DNA from: Glaciecola sp. KUL10
Lineage (GTDB): Bacteria; Pseudomonadota; Gammaproteobacteria; Enterobacterales; Alteromonadaceae
DNA: 64,000 nucleotides
Direction: 5' to 3'
Assembly (NCBI RefSeq): GCF_003203515.1
Contig: NZ_BGNG01000003.1
Location: forward strand, 310,001 to 374,000
Below the pieces are notes generated by a model. That model made no database searches. It worked only from the letters and a program-made list of their open reading frames with translations, and was not told where the DNA came from. Numbering within the stretch: position 1 is the first letter of the stretch; each line of letters begins with the position of its first letter. Below, one piece after another: positions 37,518 to 47,827 of this stretch. Both the position numbers and the translations under genes were made by a program.

Positions 37518-38431
37518 GTAATACCATAGAAAAAGCCTTACAGCGTAAGAAAGCAGCAGAGCTTGAAGCCAAAAATATACAACAAGACAACGACGGTACT
37601 TCTGATATCGAAGAGAAGGAAAGTGCTGCGCCTGTGGGGGCAACTAGCACACCAGTAAATACTTCTCCCCCACAAAACAATGCCAATAGGAAGTGTATTG
37701 ACATTGATGTAGGGGCTTTGGAAAAAGCAGGCTTCGTGACTTTGCATACTGCAAGAACGCAAATCAATGAAGAGTATAGAGAGATAAAACGTAAATTACT
37801 GGCAAATGCGTTTGGCGCACTTTCTCAAACTATTAATAATAGCAATATTATCATGGTTACTAGTGCTCGCCCGTCAGAAGGTAAGACATTTACAGCGGTG
37901 AATTTGGCAATGAGCATTGCTGCAGAACAAGACAAGAGAGTATTACTTGTCGACGCAGATGTACTCAAGCCCAATGTTTTGAAGACCTTTGGCGTAAACG
38001 AAAGATCGGGATTGATCGAATACTTATTGGGGGAAGTAGGTGAGCTGGGTGATGTGATGTATCATACTAATATCGAAAAGCTGACAATTATTCCTGCTGG
38101 TAGGTCACATCATTTATCAACAGAGTTGTTAGCCAGTAAAGTGATGCATGATACGATTAATGAATTCTCTAATCGCTATCCTGATCGAGTTGTAATAATC
38201 GATACACCTCCTATCATAGGCATAAATGAATCTGCGATACTCGCTAACTTTGCGGGTCAAGCTGTAGTAGTGGTTGAAGAAAATCGCTCGAAACTAACTG
38301 ATTTACAAAGATCAGTCGAACGACTCAACCCTGAAATGGCGATTGGCTTTGTCGTTAATAAGGCACTCAATAGCTCTGAGTCAGTTGGTTATTACGGTTA
38401 TCATTACTATGGGTATGGCAAAGGAAAGTAA
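37514..38431 (+). CDS. Exopolysaccharide tyrosine autokinase (BY-kinase), XrtA locus type
   Basis: The protein has 305 residues. Walker A is at 118-125 (ARPSEGKT) and Walker A' at 144-150 (LLVDADV). VVIIDTPP marks Walker B. The C-terminus is a short Tyr/Gly cluster (YYGYHYYGYG), the expected autophosphorylation tail. BY-kinases work with the Wzz-like membrane protein to switch polymerisation and export. A phosphatase partner would be expected; the LMW-PTP domain at 4900-5350 could serve. Confidence 0.92.
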   Translation: MSNTIEKALQRKKAAELEAKNIQQDNDGTSDIEEKESAAPVGATSTPVNTSPPQNNANRKCIDIDVGALEKAGFVTLHTARTQINEEYREIKRKLLANAFGALSQTINNSNIIMVTSARPSEGKTFTAVNLAMSIAAEQDKRVLLVDADVLKPNVLKTFGVNERSGLIEYLLGEVGELGDVMYHTNIEKLTIIPAGRSHHLSTELLASKVMHDTINEFSNRYPDRVVIIDTPPIIGINESAILANFAGQAVVVVEENRSKLTDLQRSVERLNPEMAIGFVVNKALNSSESVGYYGYHYYGYGKGK

Positions 38432-38476
38432 CGCTTAGCCAACGCTAAAATAAGATCTAAAGGAATAAATATTTCT

Positions 38477-40132
38477 GTGAAGCTTGTTAATGGAATCTCC
38501 CTACTTGGCTTGTTTTTTATTTGCTCACACACTAACGCAAATGACTTAAACTATCAGGTAAGTTTAGAAGCAGAAGCAATTTCGCAGTCGGTAAAGGACT
38601 CAGAGGGAAATCAGACTGTTGAAAGTGACAATCTAATTGTCACACCAAGTTTTTCATTAACGTATAACAGTAAGCGACTTCAAGGCTTTTGGCGGGCTAA
38701 CCAAAATCATGTTCGACGCTCTATTGGGAGCAGTTCAGTTACTCAAAACTATGTCAATTATAATTACGGTGGTGAGGTCGTAATTATAGAAAACCTATTA
38801 AACTTTGTAGCTTCAGGTGCCTTATCACAGCAATCTCCCAACTTAAACGGCTTTCAAACTGACGATATTCTTTTAAATGCTGATAACCTTTCAAAAACAA
38901 GACGTAATGCAGCATCACTTGGTTTAAATATCCCAAGAGGTGACTACTTTGGATTGAGCTCGACCCTAACCTATTCAAACTCCAAAAGTGAAAGAAACGC
39001 TACTGGTTTTGAGGGCCTCGAAAATAATAGAACCTTGCTTACATCAAACATCGTAACTGGAAACGATTTTAAAAGACTTTATGCTGCTGTAAATACACAG
39101 GTCTCCCTGCAAAAGAGATTTGAAGGCAATGGTGATGTATTGAGCAGGCAGGCTGAAGCTGCCCTATCTTTTAGCGTTATTGGTAATTTAGGGTTTACAT
39201 TATCAGCAACAAATGAAGGCAATCAAGTTTCATCTGAAGACAATATATTCTCTGTAGCAAGAAATTTTTCAACATACGGTGCTGGGTTAAGCTGGCGGAA
39301 AAGTGAAGACAGTTTTTTTACAATTACTGCTAACACAAGCGATGGAGAACAACTTGGCCAATCTGATACAGATAACCAAAATTTTATCGGCTTTAATACT
39401 CGATGGCAATTTACGCCACGCACATCAATCTCAGCTCGATATGGAAGAAGAGTGTTTGGTGAAAGTGGGGAGTTTTCATTTTCGCATCAAATAAAAAGAT
39501 TTAGAACTCAAGTCTCTTATACTGAAGAAATTACAAGTTTTTCTAACCTAACAAGCGATCCAACTTCTTTAGGCGTTTTTGTCTGCGCAGATGGAGCAAG
39601 AGATTTATCAGCTTGTTTTCAACCAAGCTCTCTCAATTATCAACTTGGCCCTAACGAGGAATTTGTTCAATTTTCCGATCAAAATACGGAGATTAGTGAT
39701 GAATTAATACTCAGGCAAGCTCTATCATGGCAAATGGGTATCAGCAAGCGCCGAACAAATCTTTCATTTAATGGAAGGTACTCATTGAATGAATATTTGG
39801 AATCCGACAGACTTAATCGGACGTACAGTGCAGGCATAGCATTGGGGTTTGGAATTGGGCAGAAAACAAACCTTACTTGGAATACTCAATATGCAGTGTC
39901 CAATAATCAGTTTGAAGGCACTAGCAGTGAATCTATCTCTTTATCAAGTGATGTGAGTATTTCCAGAAATTTAGGTCAATATTTAAACATCAACCTGCAA
40001 GCACGGTATTTAGATTTAAAGAGTGAGGGCGAGAATTCTGGAGGTACAGTAATAGGTTTCACAGGAGTCAGCGGTGACCTTAAAGACAGGCGAATAACTA
40101 TAAGTTTGAGCTACCGATATGGTAGTAAGTAA
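38477..40132 (+). CDS. XrtA-associated outer-membrane beta-barrel protein
   Basis: From a GTG at 38477 the protein has 551 residues. A signal peptide (about 1-21) precedes a region of alternating amphipathic strands typical of a barrel (ISVSYRYG-like C-terminal strand, ending in GSK). It matches the PEP-CTERM system-associated barrel family, found directly after the kinase in these loci. It probably takes part in export or outer-membrane anchoring of the polymer. The start could be a few codons away, as AAAGGA is rather distant. Confidence 0.8.
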   Translation: MKLVNGISLLGLFFICSHTNANDLNYQVSLEAEAISQSVKDSEGNQTVESDNLIVTPSFSLTYNSKRLQGFWRANQNHVRRSIGSSSVTQNYVNYNYGGEVVIIENLLNFVASGALSQQSPNLNGFQTDDILLNADNLSKTRRNAASLGLNIPRGDYFGLSSTLTYSNSKSERNATGFEGLENNRTLLTSNIVTGNDFKRLYAAVNTQVSLQKRFEGNGDVLSRQAEAALSFSVIGNLGFTLSATNEGNQVSSEDNIFSVARNFSTYGAGLSWRKSEDSFFTITANTSDGEQLGQSDTDNQNFIGFNTRWQFTPRTSISARYGRRVFGESGEFSFSHQIKRFRTQVSYTEEITSFSNLTSDPTSLGVFVCADGARDLSACFQPSSLNYQLGPNEEFVQFSDQNTEISDELILRQALSWQMGISKRRTNLSFNGRYSLNEYLESDRLNRTYSAGIALGFGIGQKTNLTWNTQYAVSNNQFEGTSSESISLSSDVSISRNLGQYLNINLQARYLDLKSEGENSGGTVIGFTGVSGDLKDRRITISLSYRYGSK

Positions 40133-40170
40133 TCGCCAACTGAATCTGCTTGATTCTCGAGAAAGCCCGC

Positions 40171-41226
40171 TCAGTCATCATCCGTTTTCAAACGGACATA
40201 TGCTTTGTATTTCTTTTTCAACAGTCTATCAATGTATTGCGTCAATTTTATTTTGTGTTTAATTGCGTCATCCAAAGCATCGACTAATTCAAACAACATT
40301 TTCTTGTAGTATTCAGCTTCTCTTATTTGGGTCCCTTTATGGGTAAAACGATCACTGTTGTCCGCGGGTATATCAGTGTTTCGTGGCAACGCGCTATCAG
40401 AAATATCTTCAGGCAGAAACATTTCGGCTTTCACTTCATCAATCACGCTTTGCACATCATCCAGCGCAAACTGCTCAATTTCTTCTAAAAACCCAAACAG
40501 CAGCACCCTGTCCATCAACGTATTCATCTTGCGTGGAACACCTTTTGAGAACTCATAAATAGCCGTATAAGCATCATCAGAAAACAGCTTATTACCATTG
40601 TAGCCAGCATGATGCATTCGATACTCAATATACTCGATAGACTCATCTCTATTGAGCGGAGCAAGGTGACAAGATGCGACTATTCTCTGTCTAAACTGCT
40701 CCATATTGGGTGCCCTCAGAATAGGTTGAAGTTCAGCCTGCCCCAATAAAAAGCTTTGTAGCAAAGGTTTACCCGCTTTTTGAAAATTAGACAGCATTCG
40801 TAGCTCTTCAATTGTTTCTAAAGGTAAGTTCTGTGCTTCATCCACTAGCAAAAGCGCACGCTTTCCCTGTCCAGCTAGCCCGCTTAAAAAGTACTCGATG
40901 TCTTCGAGCAAATCAGATTTGGATTTATTGACAACATCAAGTTCAAATTTAGACGCCACCATTTTTATGAGCTCATCGGGATTTAGTTTTGGTGTAACAA
41001 TCTGAGCTGCAAAAATATCTTGCTCCATATCATCAAGTAAACTGTTGGCAATTGTAGTTTTCCCTGTCCCAATGTCACCTGTTATAACAATGAACCCTTC
41101 TGCTTGAGAGAGACCATATTGAAGATATGACATTGCGCGTTTGTGTAACTTACTAGCGAAAAAAAACGCGGGATCTGGTGTTAACTGAAAGGGCTTTGAA
41201 GTCAATCCATAATAGCTTTCGTACAT
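40171..41226 (-). CDS. XrtA-associated AAA ATPase (GspA/ExeA-like)
   Basis: The protein has 351 residues. Walker A is GDIGTGKTT (50-58) and Walker B is LLLVDEAQNL (about 125-134). The C-terminal part is charged (KKKYKAYVRLK) with a coiled-coil flavour. This is the PEP-CTERM-locus secretion-ATPase type. In many loci it follows the barrel gene on the same strand; here it faces it tail to tail with a 38-base gap, so it has its own promoter in 41227-41353. Confidence 0.88.
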   Translation of the reverse strand: MYESYYGLTSKPFQLTPDPAFFFASKLHKRAMSYLQYGLSQAEGFIVITGDIGTGKTTIANSLLDDMEQDIFAAQIVTPKLNPDELIKMVASKFELDVVNKSKSDLLEDIEYFLSGLAGQGKRALLLVDEAQNLPLETIEELRMLSNFQKAGKPLLQSFLLGQAELQPILRAPNMEQFRQRIVASCHLAPLNRDESIEYIEYRMHHAGYNGNKLFSDDAYTAIYEFSKGVPRKMNTLMDRVLLFGFLEEIEQFALDDVQSVIDEVKAEMFLPEDISDSALPRNTDIPADNSDRFTHKGTQIREAEYYKKMLFELVDALDDAIKHKIKLTQYIDRLLKKKYKAYVRLKTDDD

Positions 41227-41353
41227 GCTTATCTCTTTGGGTTTGCAACACTCCTAACTGCATAGTTAGTATAAGTAATTGCATATTGTTAAATTACGTC
41301 CGTTTTTTTGAACCTTCACATTACACATAAATGTGCAGCATTCTCATCAACCT

Positions 41354-42811
41354 TTAACGAGTCTCGCTATCGTTATCGTTATTAAACACAATTTGATTAA
41401 TAATTCCTGTTGTCGAAACACCTTCTTCAAAATGAAGTACGCGTACCTCTCCACCATTTGCAATGACTTCTTTACCGCCAGCGATTTCATGTACTTGGTA
41501 ATCTCCGCCTTTCACTAATATATCAGGCAAAACTTCAGCAATTAGTACTTGAGGAGTATCATCGCTAAATTCAATAACCCAATCTACTGCGCTAAGACCC
41601 GCTAATACAGACATTCGCCTTGAGGCATTATTGATTGGTCGCCCTTCACCTTTTAATCGCCTAACGGAATCATCTGAGTTGACTGCGACAATTAAACGTT
41701 GGCCAAGTTTGGCAGCCTCGGTTAGATAGGACACATGCCCAGAATGCAAAATATCAAAGCAACCATTTGTCATGACTACGGTTTGGCCACTTTGTTGGGC
41801 CTTTTTCACTTCAGTTAATAATCGGTCTAGGCTCATGACTCCGCCATCAATGTGAGCTTGAGCATTAATTGATAATGCCAACTCAGTGTTGCTGACGGTT
41901 GAAGTGCCTAGCTTTCCTACCACTACGCTGGCGGCATGATTAGCAAGTTGACATGCAAATTGAAGTGGCGTTTTAACTGCCATTGCACAAGCAAGTGTTG
42001 AAACAACAGTATCTCCCGCACCCGTGACGTCATAAACCTCTTTTGCTTGAGCCGGCAGGTGTAAACTGTCGGCCTTATAGTTGGACTTACTAACATTAAA
42101 GAGCGACATGCCATTTTCTGAGCGAGTGACCAGTAGCGCATCTAACGATAATTCACGTAGGAAACTATTTGCCTTTAACGCTAACTGAGCTTCGCTCTCA
42201 CATTGCCCAGCGACTTGCTCAAACTCACTCATATTTGGCGTAATAAGAGTCGCACCTTTGTATTTGTTAAATTGATCACCTTTGGGGTCAACGATCACAG
42301 GTTTCTTATTGTCATTCGCAATTTTAATAAAGCTTTGCGGGTCGCTCAAACACCCTTTGGCATAATCACTTAAAACAACCAAGTCCACTTTTTCTATTAG
42401 CTGCTTGAATCGAGAAACCAAGCTCGATTTGTCAACCATCTCAAAGCTTTTTTCGAAATCTAGCCTCAGTAGTTGTTGATGGCGACTCATAATTCTCAAT
42501 TTCGTAATCGTATCAAACCCCTTAACAGCTTCAAACTGACAGTCAATATCAAGTGCTTTGAGTCTATTTTTCAAAATACTGCCCGCTTCGTCTTCGCCTA
42601 CTAAACCAAGAAGGCTAACCTGAGCACCTAAGCTCGCAGCATTTATCGCAACGTTTGCTGCGCCACCTGGGCGATCTTCAGCATCATTGACATTAACAAC
42701 AGGCACTGGCGCCTCTGGTGAGATACGTCCGGTTGAACCTGACCAATATCGGTCAAGCATTAAGTCGCCTATGATTAAGATTTTGGACTTGCTAAAATCA
42801 GGAAGCTGCAT
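41354..42811 (-). CDS. hldE: Bifunctional D-beta-D-heptose 7-phosphate kinase/1-phosphate adenylyltransferase
   Basis: From ATG 42811 the protein has 485 residues; AAAGGGTG lies just upstream. A further upstream in-frame start at 42847 would add twelve residues and almost touch the GIY-YIG gene. Residues 1-315 are the PfkB-type kinase domain (GRISPEAPVPVV, GGAANVA, DVTGAGDTV). The rest is the nucleotidylyltransferase domain (VVMTNGCFDILHSGHVSYL). Together they make ADP-heptose precursors for the LPS inner core. It is adjacent to glnE as in many gammaproteobacteria. Confidence 0.95.
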   Translation of the reverse strand: MQLPDFSKSKILIIGDLMLDRYWSGSTGRISPEAPVPVVNVNDAEDRPGGAANVAINAASLGAQVSLLGLVGEDEAGSILKNRLKALDIDCQFEAVKGFDTITKLRIMSRHQQLLRLDFEKSFEMVDKSSLVSRFKQLIEKVDLVVLSDYAKGCLSDPQSFIKIANDNKKPVIVDPKGDQFNKYKGATLITPNMSEFEQVAGQCESEAQLALKANSFLRELSLDALLVTRSENGMSLFNVSKSNYKADSLHLPAQAKEVYDVTGAGDTVVSTLACAMAVKTPLQFACQLANHAASVVVGKLGTSTVSNTELALSINAQAHIDGGVMSLDRLLTEVKKAQQSGQTVVMTNGCFDILHSGHVSYLTEAAKLGQRLIVAVNSDDSVRRLKGEGRPINNASRRMSVLAGLSAVDWVIEFSDDTPQVLIAEVLPDILVKGGDYQVHEIAGGKEVIANGGEVRVLHFEEGVSTTGIINQIVFNNDNDSETR

Positions 42812-42845
42812 ATCACCCTTTAACTGTTGCTTATTAAAATAAATC

Positions 42846-43181
42846 ATGAGTATACCAATGATTGGTCAGAAAACAGAAAAACCTTGGTTTTTATATCTCA
42901 TAAAAACAAACAAAAATAGTTTATATACAGGCATAACAACCGATGTCCGTAGACGTTTTCATGAGCATCAGTACACAAAAAAAGGAGCGAAAGCGTTAAG
43001 AGGGAAATGTCCACTGACACTTGTTTTTTGCGCTCAGGTGAGCACTCACAGTGATGCATTAAAAGCCGAAGCGTGGATAAAGGCACAGAATAAATACGTT
43101 AAACAAGCGCTAATAAGCGGAAAAACAAAGCTAGACTATAAGCACAAGCTAGTAGATATTAAATCGATAACGACCAAATAG
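42846..43181 (+). CDS. GIY-YIG nuclease family protein (YhbQ/UPF0213-like)
   Basis: The protein has 111 residues, the size of YhbQ. The GIY-YIG fold is shown by FLYLIKTNKNSLYTGITTDVRRRFHEH (about 16-42) with the Tyr, Arg and His residues of the active site. ALKAEAWIKAQ supplies the conserved Glu. It is a small DNA-acting protein of uncertain cellular role. It is divergent from hldE with only about 34 bases between the chosen starts. M5 (42858) could be the start. Confidence 0.88.
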   Translation: MSIPMIGQKTEKPWFLYLIKTNKNSLYTGITTDVRRRFHEHQYTKKGAKALRGKCPLTLVFCAQVSTHSDALKAEAWIKAQNKYVKQALISGKTKLDYKHKLVDIKSITTK

Positions 43182-43224
43182 ATAATCGTAGTCATCTAAC
43201 TTTGATTAAGGCATTCACGTCGAA

Positions 43225-46134
43225 ATGAACGATAAACACCGTTACACACTGGAAGAGCGAGCAACGACAAAGTTTACAGCGCTTAAAGATAAGCACAACA
43301 GCGATCTGTTTACCCTGTTTAAAACTGAGATAAAGCGAGCATTTTCGTTCAGCGATTTTATTTCTAAAACGGCTATTCAATACCCTAACCAATTTGAAGC
43401 TATGCTACCTGCCTTAATTGAGAATGCAGCAAGTCCGCACTCCTCCTACGGCCATGAATTTTATCGTCAAGAATTAGAAAAACGGCTTGAAGGTATAGAA
43501 CGTGAATCACAACTCCATGCTCAAATAAGGCAATTTAGGCACTTAACCATGCTTAAAATAGCTTGGCTAGATATGCTGGGCAATACCGATTTCAAAACAT
43601 CACTAGCAGCGGTTTCTGAATTAGCGAATACCTGTATCAATCAAGCGTTAGACTGGTTATATCACAAAGCATGTCATCGCTATGGCTACCCGCAAGAAAA
43701 ACAGTGTCTATTAGTACTAGGAATGGGCAAACTCGGCGGTAACGAGCTGAATTTTTCATCAGACATAGACCTAATCTTTGTTTATCCATCACAAGGTCAA
43801 ACAGATCACCCAAGAAAACCCATAGAGCACCAAGTTTTCTTTATGAAATTGGCTCAAAAACTGATCGCTGCTTTACATCAAACAACACTTGATGGGCAGG
43901 CATACAGAGTAGATATGAGATTGCGCCCATTGGGCGACAGCGGGCCATTAGTAATTTCCGCGCCAGCGTTTGAACTATATTATCAAGAACAAGGCCGAGA
44001 TTGGGAACGCTTTGCGATGCAAAAAGCGCGTATTATTAATCAGACCACGCAGGATAATGCGGCATATATCAAAGAAATAAACAACATTATCAAGCCGTTT
44101 GTTTATCGAAAGTATCTAGATTTCACTACGTTAGAATCATTGCGCAGCATGAAGCAGCTAATAGAAAGTGAAGTCAAACGCAAAGGTTTAGCCAATAACA
44201 TAAAATTAGGGGCTGGAGGAATTAGAGAGGTCGAGTTCTTTGTTCAATGTCATCAACTTATTCATGCTGGCCGAATGACTGAGTGTCAACTACCATCCTT
44301 ATATCGAGCGTTAGAAGCTTTAGTATCTCATGGAGTAATCAATCGAAAAACTGCCACTGAAATGGCACACCACTATACTCTACTGCGAAGAGTTGAGCAC
44401 TTTATTCAAGCGTTTAACGATAAGCAAACACAAACCTTACCTGATGATGAATTAGACCAGCAAAGGTTAACTCACCTTCTTTCTCTTGACAGCTACGAAG
44501 ACTGTTTATCGCTTATAAAATCAGCTATGTTATCAATTCATACCGCATTTAAGGACTTGATAGAAGCTCAAACTAGTGCAAAACATGAGCCCCCATCCAA
44601 CCATGCCTTGATAGATTTGTGGCAATTGGATTTGGAAATTGAAGAAGCGAGCGAAATACTAAGCGCTGAAATGCCACCTGAGAGTGCATTCACATTAGCT
44701 GAAAAAATACAGGACTTAAAAAATAAGTTAGGCAAAGTAGGGTTGGGCGACAAAGGAAAACATACTTTAAAAAAGCTAATTCCCGCATTAACTCATCAAT
44801 GCATTTCATTTAAAAGTGAACAAGCGTCACTAAACAACGATAAAACGAAACTACAAACAGTAGAAAAACTCTTTGAACTAATTGTCAAAATTTCTGGGCG
44901 AACGACTTACCTAGAGCTGTTAAGCGAACACAAAAGTGTGCGTGCACGGCTTATCTATTTATTTACCCAAAGTCACTGGGTTGCTCAACAAATTATCAAT
45001 TTCCCGCTGCTTTTAGATGAATTACTTCACCCTGCTTATTTGATAGAAGATGATAAACACTTGGGTGATTGGAAACTGGAGTTCAACAATGAATTAAGGT
45101 TGCAATTACTTAGGGTCGAACCTGAGGATATCGAAGCACAAATGGATGCATTGCGTTATTTCAAAATCACGCAACAACTTCGAATTGCAGCTGCCGACTT
45201 AAGCGGCCATCTACCGATAAATAAAGTCAGCGATAAGCTGACGCTATTGGCTGAAACAATTTTGGCATTTAGTGTTGAGATGGCATGGCGTCAAGTCAGT
45301 GAGAAATTTGGCGAACCCAGTGATGCTGAGCAACAAGATAAGAAATTTGGCATCATCGCTTATGGAAAAATGGGTGGATGGGAGATGAGTTATGGCTCTG
45401 ATATCGACATGGTGTGTATTCATGAATCGGATAAATCGGGCACTACAAATGGTCGTAAATCTATTTCAAACACTGAATTTTATGTCAAGTTAGTACAACG
45501 TATCTCCCATTTATTTACCAGCAAAACGTATCTTGGCCAACTTTACGAATTAGATTTGCGATTGCGCCCATCTGGCAATTCAGGATTGCTTGTTACCCAC
45601 CTAGATACGTTTACGGACTACCAGCAAAATAAAGCTTGGACATGGGAGCATCAAGCCATCACTAGAAGCCGATTTGTCTATGGTAATGACCTTCTCAAAA
45701 CAAAATTCAATCAAGTTCGTCACAACATTATCTGCCAATCTAGAGATGATGAGTTACTAAAAAACGAAGTCACTGAAATGCGTGTAAAAATGCGAACGCA
45801 CCTAGATAAAAGTCAAAAAGGCTTTATTGATCTTAAACAGAGTAGGGGCGGAATCACTGACTTAGAGTTTTTAGTACAATACCTAGTATTAAAATATGCA
45901 CATCAATACCCATCACTTGCTAAATGGTCGGATAATTTAAGATTGCTTGAAGCACTCGCCGAAACAGCTGTCATCTCGATTACAAGTGCAAAGGAATTGC
46001 AAGAAGCTTACCTCGCTATAAGAAACAAAACACATAGTCTTACGCTACAAAATAAGCAGTTAAGCGCAGATAATGACCCAGTAATAAAAAAGTTTGGTGT
46101 GATAAAAAAACACTATGAAGCGTTATTAGAGTAG
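43225..46134 (+). CDS. glnE: Bifunctional glutamine synthetase adenylyltransferase/deadenylase
   Basis: The 969-residue protein has the two nucleotidyltransferase domains of GlnE. The first has GMGKLGGNELNFSSDIDL (about 172-189). The second has AYGKMGGWEMSYGSDIDM (about 713-730) with the metal Asp residues. It adds or removes AMP from glutamine synthetase in response to PII. It lies 43 bases after the GIY-YIG stop and ends directly against the converging TcpQ-like gene. Confidence 0.96.
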   Translation: MNDKHRYTLEERATTKFTALKDKHNSDLFTLFKTEIKRAFSFSDFISKTAIQYPNQFEAMLPALIENAASPHSSYGHEFYRQELEKRLEGIERESQLHAQIRQFRHLTMLKIAWLDMLGNTDFKTSLAAVSELANTCINQALDWLYHKACHRYGYPQEKQCLLVLGMGKLGGNELNFSSDIDLIFVYPSQGQTDHPRKPIEHQVFFMKLAQKLIAALHQTTLDGQAYRVDMRLRPLGDSGPLVISAPAFELYYQEQGRDWERFAMQKARIINQTTQDNAAYIKEINNIIKPFVYRKYLDFTTLESLRSMKQLIESEVKRKGLANNIKLGAGGIREVEFFVQCHQLIHAGRMTECQLPSLYRALEALVSHGVINRKTATEMAHHYTLLRRVEHFIQAFNDKQTQTLPDDELDQQRLTHLLSLDSYEDCLSLIKSAMLSIHTAFKDLIEAQTSAKHEPPSNHALIDLWQLDLEIEEASEILSAEMPPESAFTLAEKIQDLKNKLGKVGLGDKGKHTLKKLIPALTHQCISFKSEQASLNNDKTKLQTVEKLFELIVKISGRTTYLELLSEHKSVRARLIYLFTQSHWVAQQIINFPLLLDELLHPAYLIEDDKHLGDWKLEFNNELRLQLLRVEPEDIEAQMDALRYFKITQQLRIAAADLSGHLPINKVSDKLTLLAETILAFSVEMAWRQVSEKFGEPSDAEQQDKKFGIIAYGKMGGWEMSYGSDIDMVCIHESDKSGTTNGRKSISNTEFYVKLVQRISHLFTSKTYLGQLYELDLRLRPSGNSGLLVTHLDTFTDYQQNKAWTWEHQAITRSRFVYGNDLLKTKFNQVRHNIICQSRDDELLKNEVTEMRVKMRTHLDKSQKGFIDLKQSRGGITDLEFLVQYLVLKYAHQYPSLAKWSDNLRLLEALAETAVISITSAKELQEAYLAIRNKTHSLTLQNKQLSADNDPVIKKFGVIKKHYEALLE

Positions 46135-46770
46135 TTAATTGTAAAACTCGTCGGGAGTAAGCTTTTTACAACGTTCAATCAAATAGTCCTGAGGCTCGGC
46201 GGTAATAACCAACGCTCGCTTTCGCAAACACAAAAACACTAAAACACGTTGTGGGAAATTAGAATCTACTGCGCCTCTAATTTCATCGATCGTGCCCGAA
46301 AGAGTATTGTATGACTGAAAACGATGACGAATAATGAAGTCTTGGTTTAAATCCCAAATTAACGTAAGCCCCTCTTCTTCTACATATTTAAGTGCTTCGG
46401 TACGCAATGTACTGTCTTTTGGAAATGCCCTTACTTTCTGTTCGCCGGTCCAGTTTTCTTGGGGCGGAAAACTTACGTTACCCATTTTAATTAATGTTTG
46501 CGCGACACTCTCGCTGGGCGTTTCAAGCGGAATCACGTAATCACCGTATAGTTCGGTGATCGGATCACGAGATGAGATCCTAAATTCCTCGTAAAAGTCA
46601 GAAAGGTTATCTCTTATATTATCTCTTTCTTCTGGCGATTGTGCCGAACTAGCAATGGATTGCTCACTAACGGAAGGGTCATATTGGATGACTACGATTG
46701 CACCTAAAATCACAATGACACCTAATATAACGTGCTTGATCCAAAATGCTAGGGGACTTTGCTTCGCCAT
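46135..46770 (-). CDS. Membrane-anchored TcpQ-like protein
   Basis: The 211-residue protein has one membrane segment (about 12-28), an acidic linker and a C-terminal domain (about 115-205). That domain's features (STLRTEALKYVEEEGLTLIW, IIRHRFQSYNTLSGTIDEI and LVFLCLRKRALVI) resemble the TcpQ C-terminal domain of pilus and secretion loci. Its stop touches the glnE stop. It lies near the LPS acyltransferase gene without a secretion neighbour, so its role is unclear. Confidence 0.5.
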   Translation of the reverse strand: MAKQSPLAFWIKHVILGVIVILGAIVVIQYDPSVSEQSIASSAQSPEERDNIRDNLSDFYEEFRISSRDPITELYGDYVIPLETPSESVAQTLIKMGNVSFPPQENWTGEQKVRAFPKDSTLRTEALKYVEEEGLTLIWDLNQDFIIRHRFQSYNTLSGTIDEIRGAVDSNFPQRVLVFLCLRKRALVITAEPQDYLIERCKKLTPDEFYN

Positions 46771-46791
46771 ATCTCACCTTAAAATAGCCGA

Positions 46792-47751
46792 TTATTGATA
46801 GAGCGATTCAGGCTCACTCTCTGGTCTGGTTTTGAACCGTTTATGCATCCATAAATAGCTTTCGGGTTGTTCATTAATGCAAGTTAACAAATCTTGATTA
46901 AGTTTTGTCAACGCTTGCTCTGGAATTGTATCGGCAAGATATGAAATAGGTGGATAAATTTTTAACAAATAACCAGAATCGGAATACTGAGGGCTAATTA
47001 GTAATGGAACACAATTAGCACGAGCTGCAAACATCAATGTTCCGGTGGTAGTTGCCGTTTTCTCAACCCCGCCAAATGGAACAAATATACTTTGCGCCTT
47101 GCCATAATCTTGATCCGGAAGGTACAAACACAACTCTCCTTGATCCATTGCTTTTATTAAGCCTTTGGCGTTTCGTTTATGAATCATATACTTATTGGAG
47201 CGGTTTCGGCCATGATATTGCAAATAATCCATTAGCGGATTATTGTGCTTTCTATAAAACGCGATACTTGGATGCCTAATACCAATTACTCGGCAAGCTA
47301 ACTCTAAGTTGACATTGTGCAACGCTAATCCAAATACGCCTTTACCACTTTTTAAAATAGAATCTATATGTTCAAAACCTTCAATTTTACTTATACGGTT
47401 TATTCGCCATGTAGGCCACCACCACCCCATTGCCGTTTCGAATAAAGCCATACCGGTTCTATAAATATTTTCTTCAAAAACCGATTGACGCTTCTCTTCA
47501 GACCATTGCGGATAGCACAAATCTATATTTTGTTTTGCAACGCTTATTCTTTTTTTTGCCAATCGTTTTAGCAGAAAGGCAACACCCGTCCCCATCTTTT
47601 TGATAATGGGATAGGGCAAGCAAATCAGCAGATACAAAACAAAAGCGCCCAACCAAATTCCCCAATACTTGGGCAATAAAAAAGAAAATGTGAACTGAGG
47701 GGCTTGAACAGAAGAAGTTTTTGTTGAGTTTGACAAGGACGTTATTTCCAC
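46792..47751 (-). CDS. Lipid A acyltransferase (LpxL/HtrB-LpxM family)
   Basis: The 319-residue protein has an N-terminal membrane span (about 30-50). The catalytic HX4E motif is HNVNLE at 145-150. Further family motifs are SIAFYRKHNNPLMDYL, LYLPDQDYG and FVPFGG. It adds a secondary acyl chain to lipid A on the inner-membrane cytoplasmic face. LpxL and LpxM cannot be separated with certainty here. It is preceded by a DUF3081-like gene with 76 bases between them. Confidence 0.9.
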   Translation of the reverse strand: MEITSLSNSTKTSSVQAPQFTFSFLLPKYWGIWLGAFVLYLLICLPYPIIKKMGTGVAFLLKRLAKKRISVAKQNIDLCYPQWSEEKRQSVFEENIYRTGMALFETAMGWWWPTWRINRISKIEGFEHIDSILKSGKGVFGLALHNVNLELACRVIGIRHPSIAFYRKHNNPLMDYLQYHGRNRSNKYMIHKRNAKGLIKAMDQGELCLYLPDQDYGKAQSIFVPFGGVEKTATTTGTLMFAARANCVPLLISPQYSDSGYLLKIYPPISYLADTIPEQALTKLNQDLLTCINEQPESYLWMHKRFKTRPESEPESLYQ

Positions 47752-47827
47752 CGATATCAGACGTGCTCACAAGCACTGTAAACGAGCCCTAATTGTAATG
47801 ATTCAATGGCGTTAAGTAAAAGCTAAG

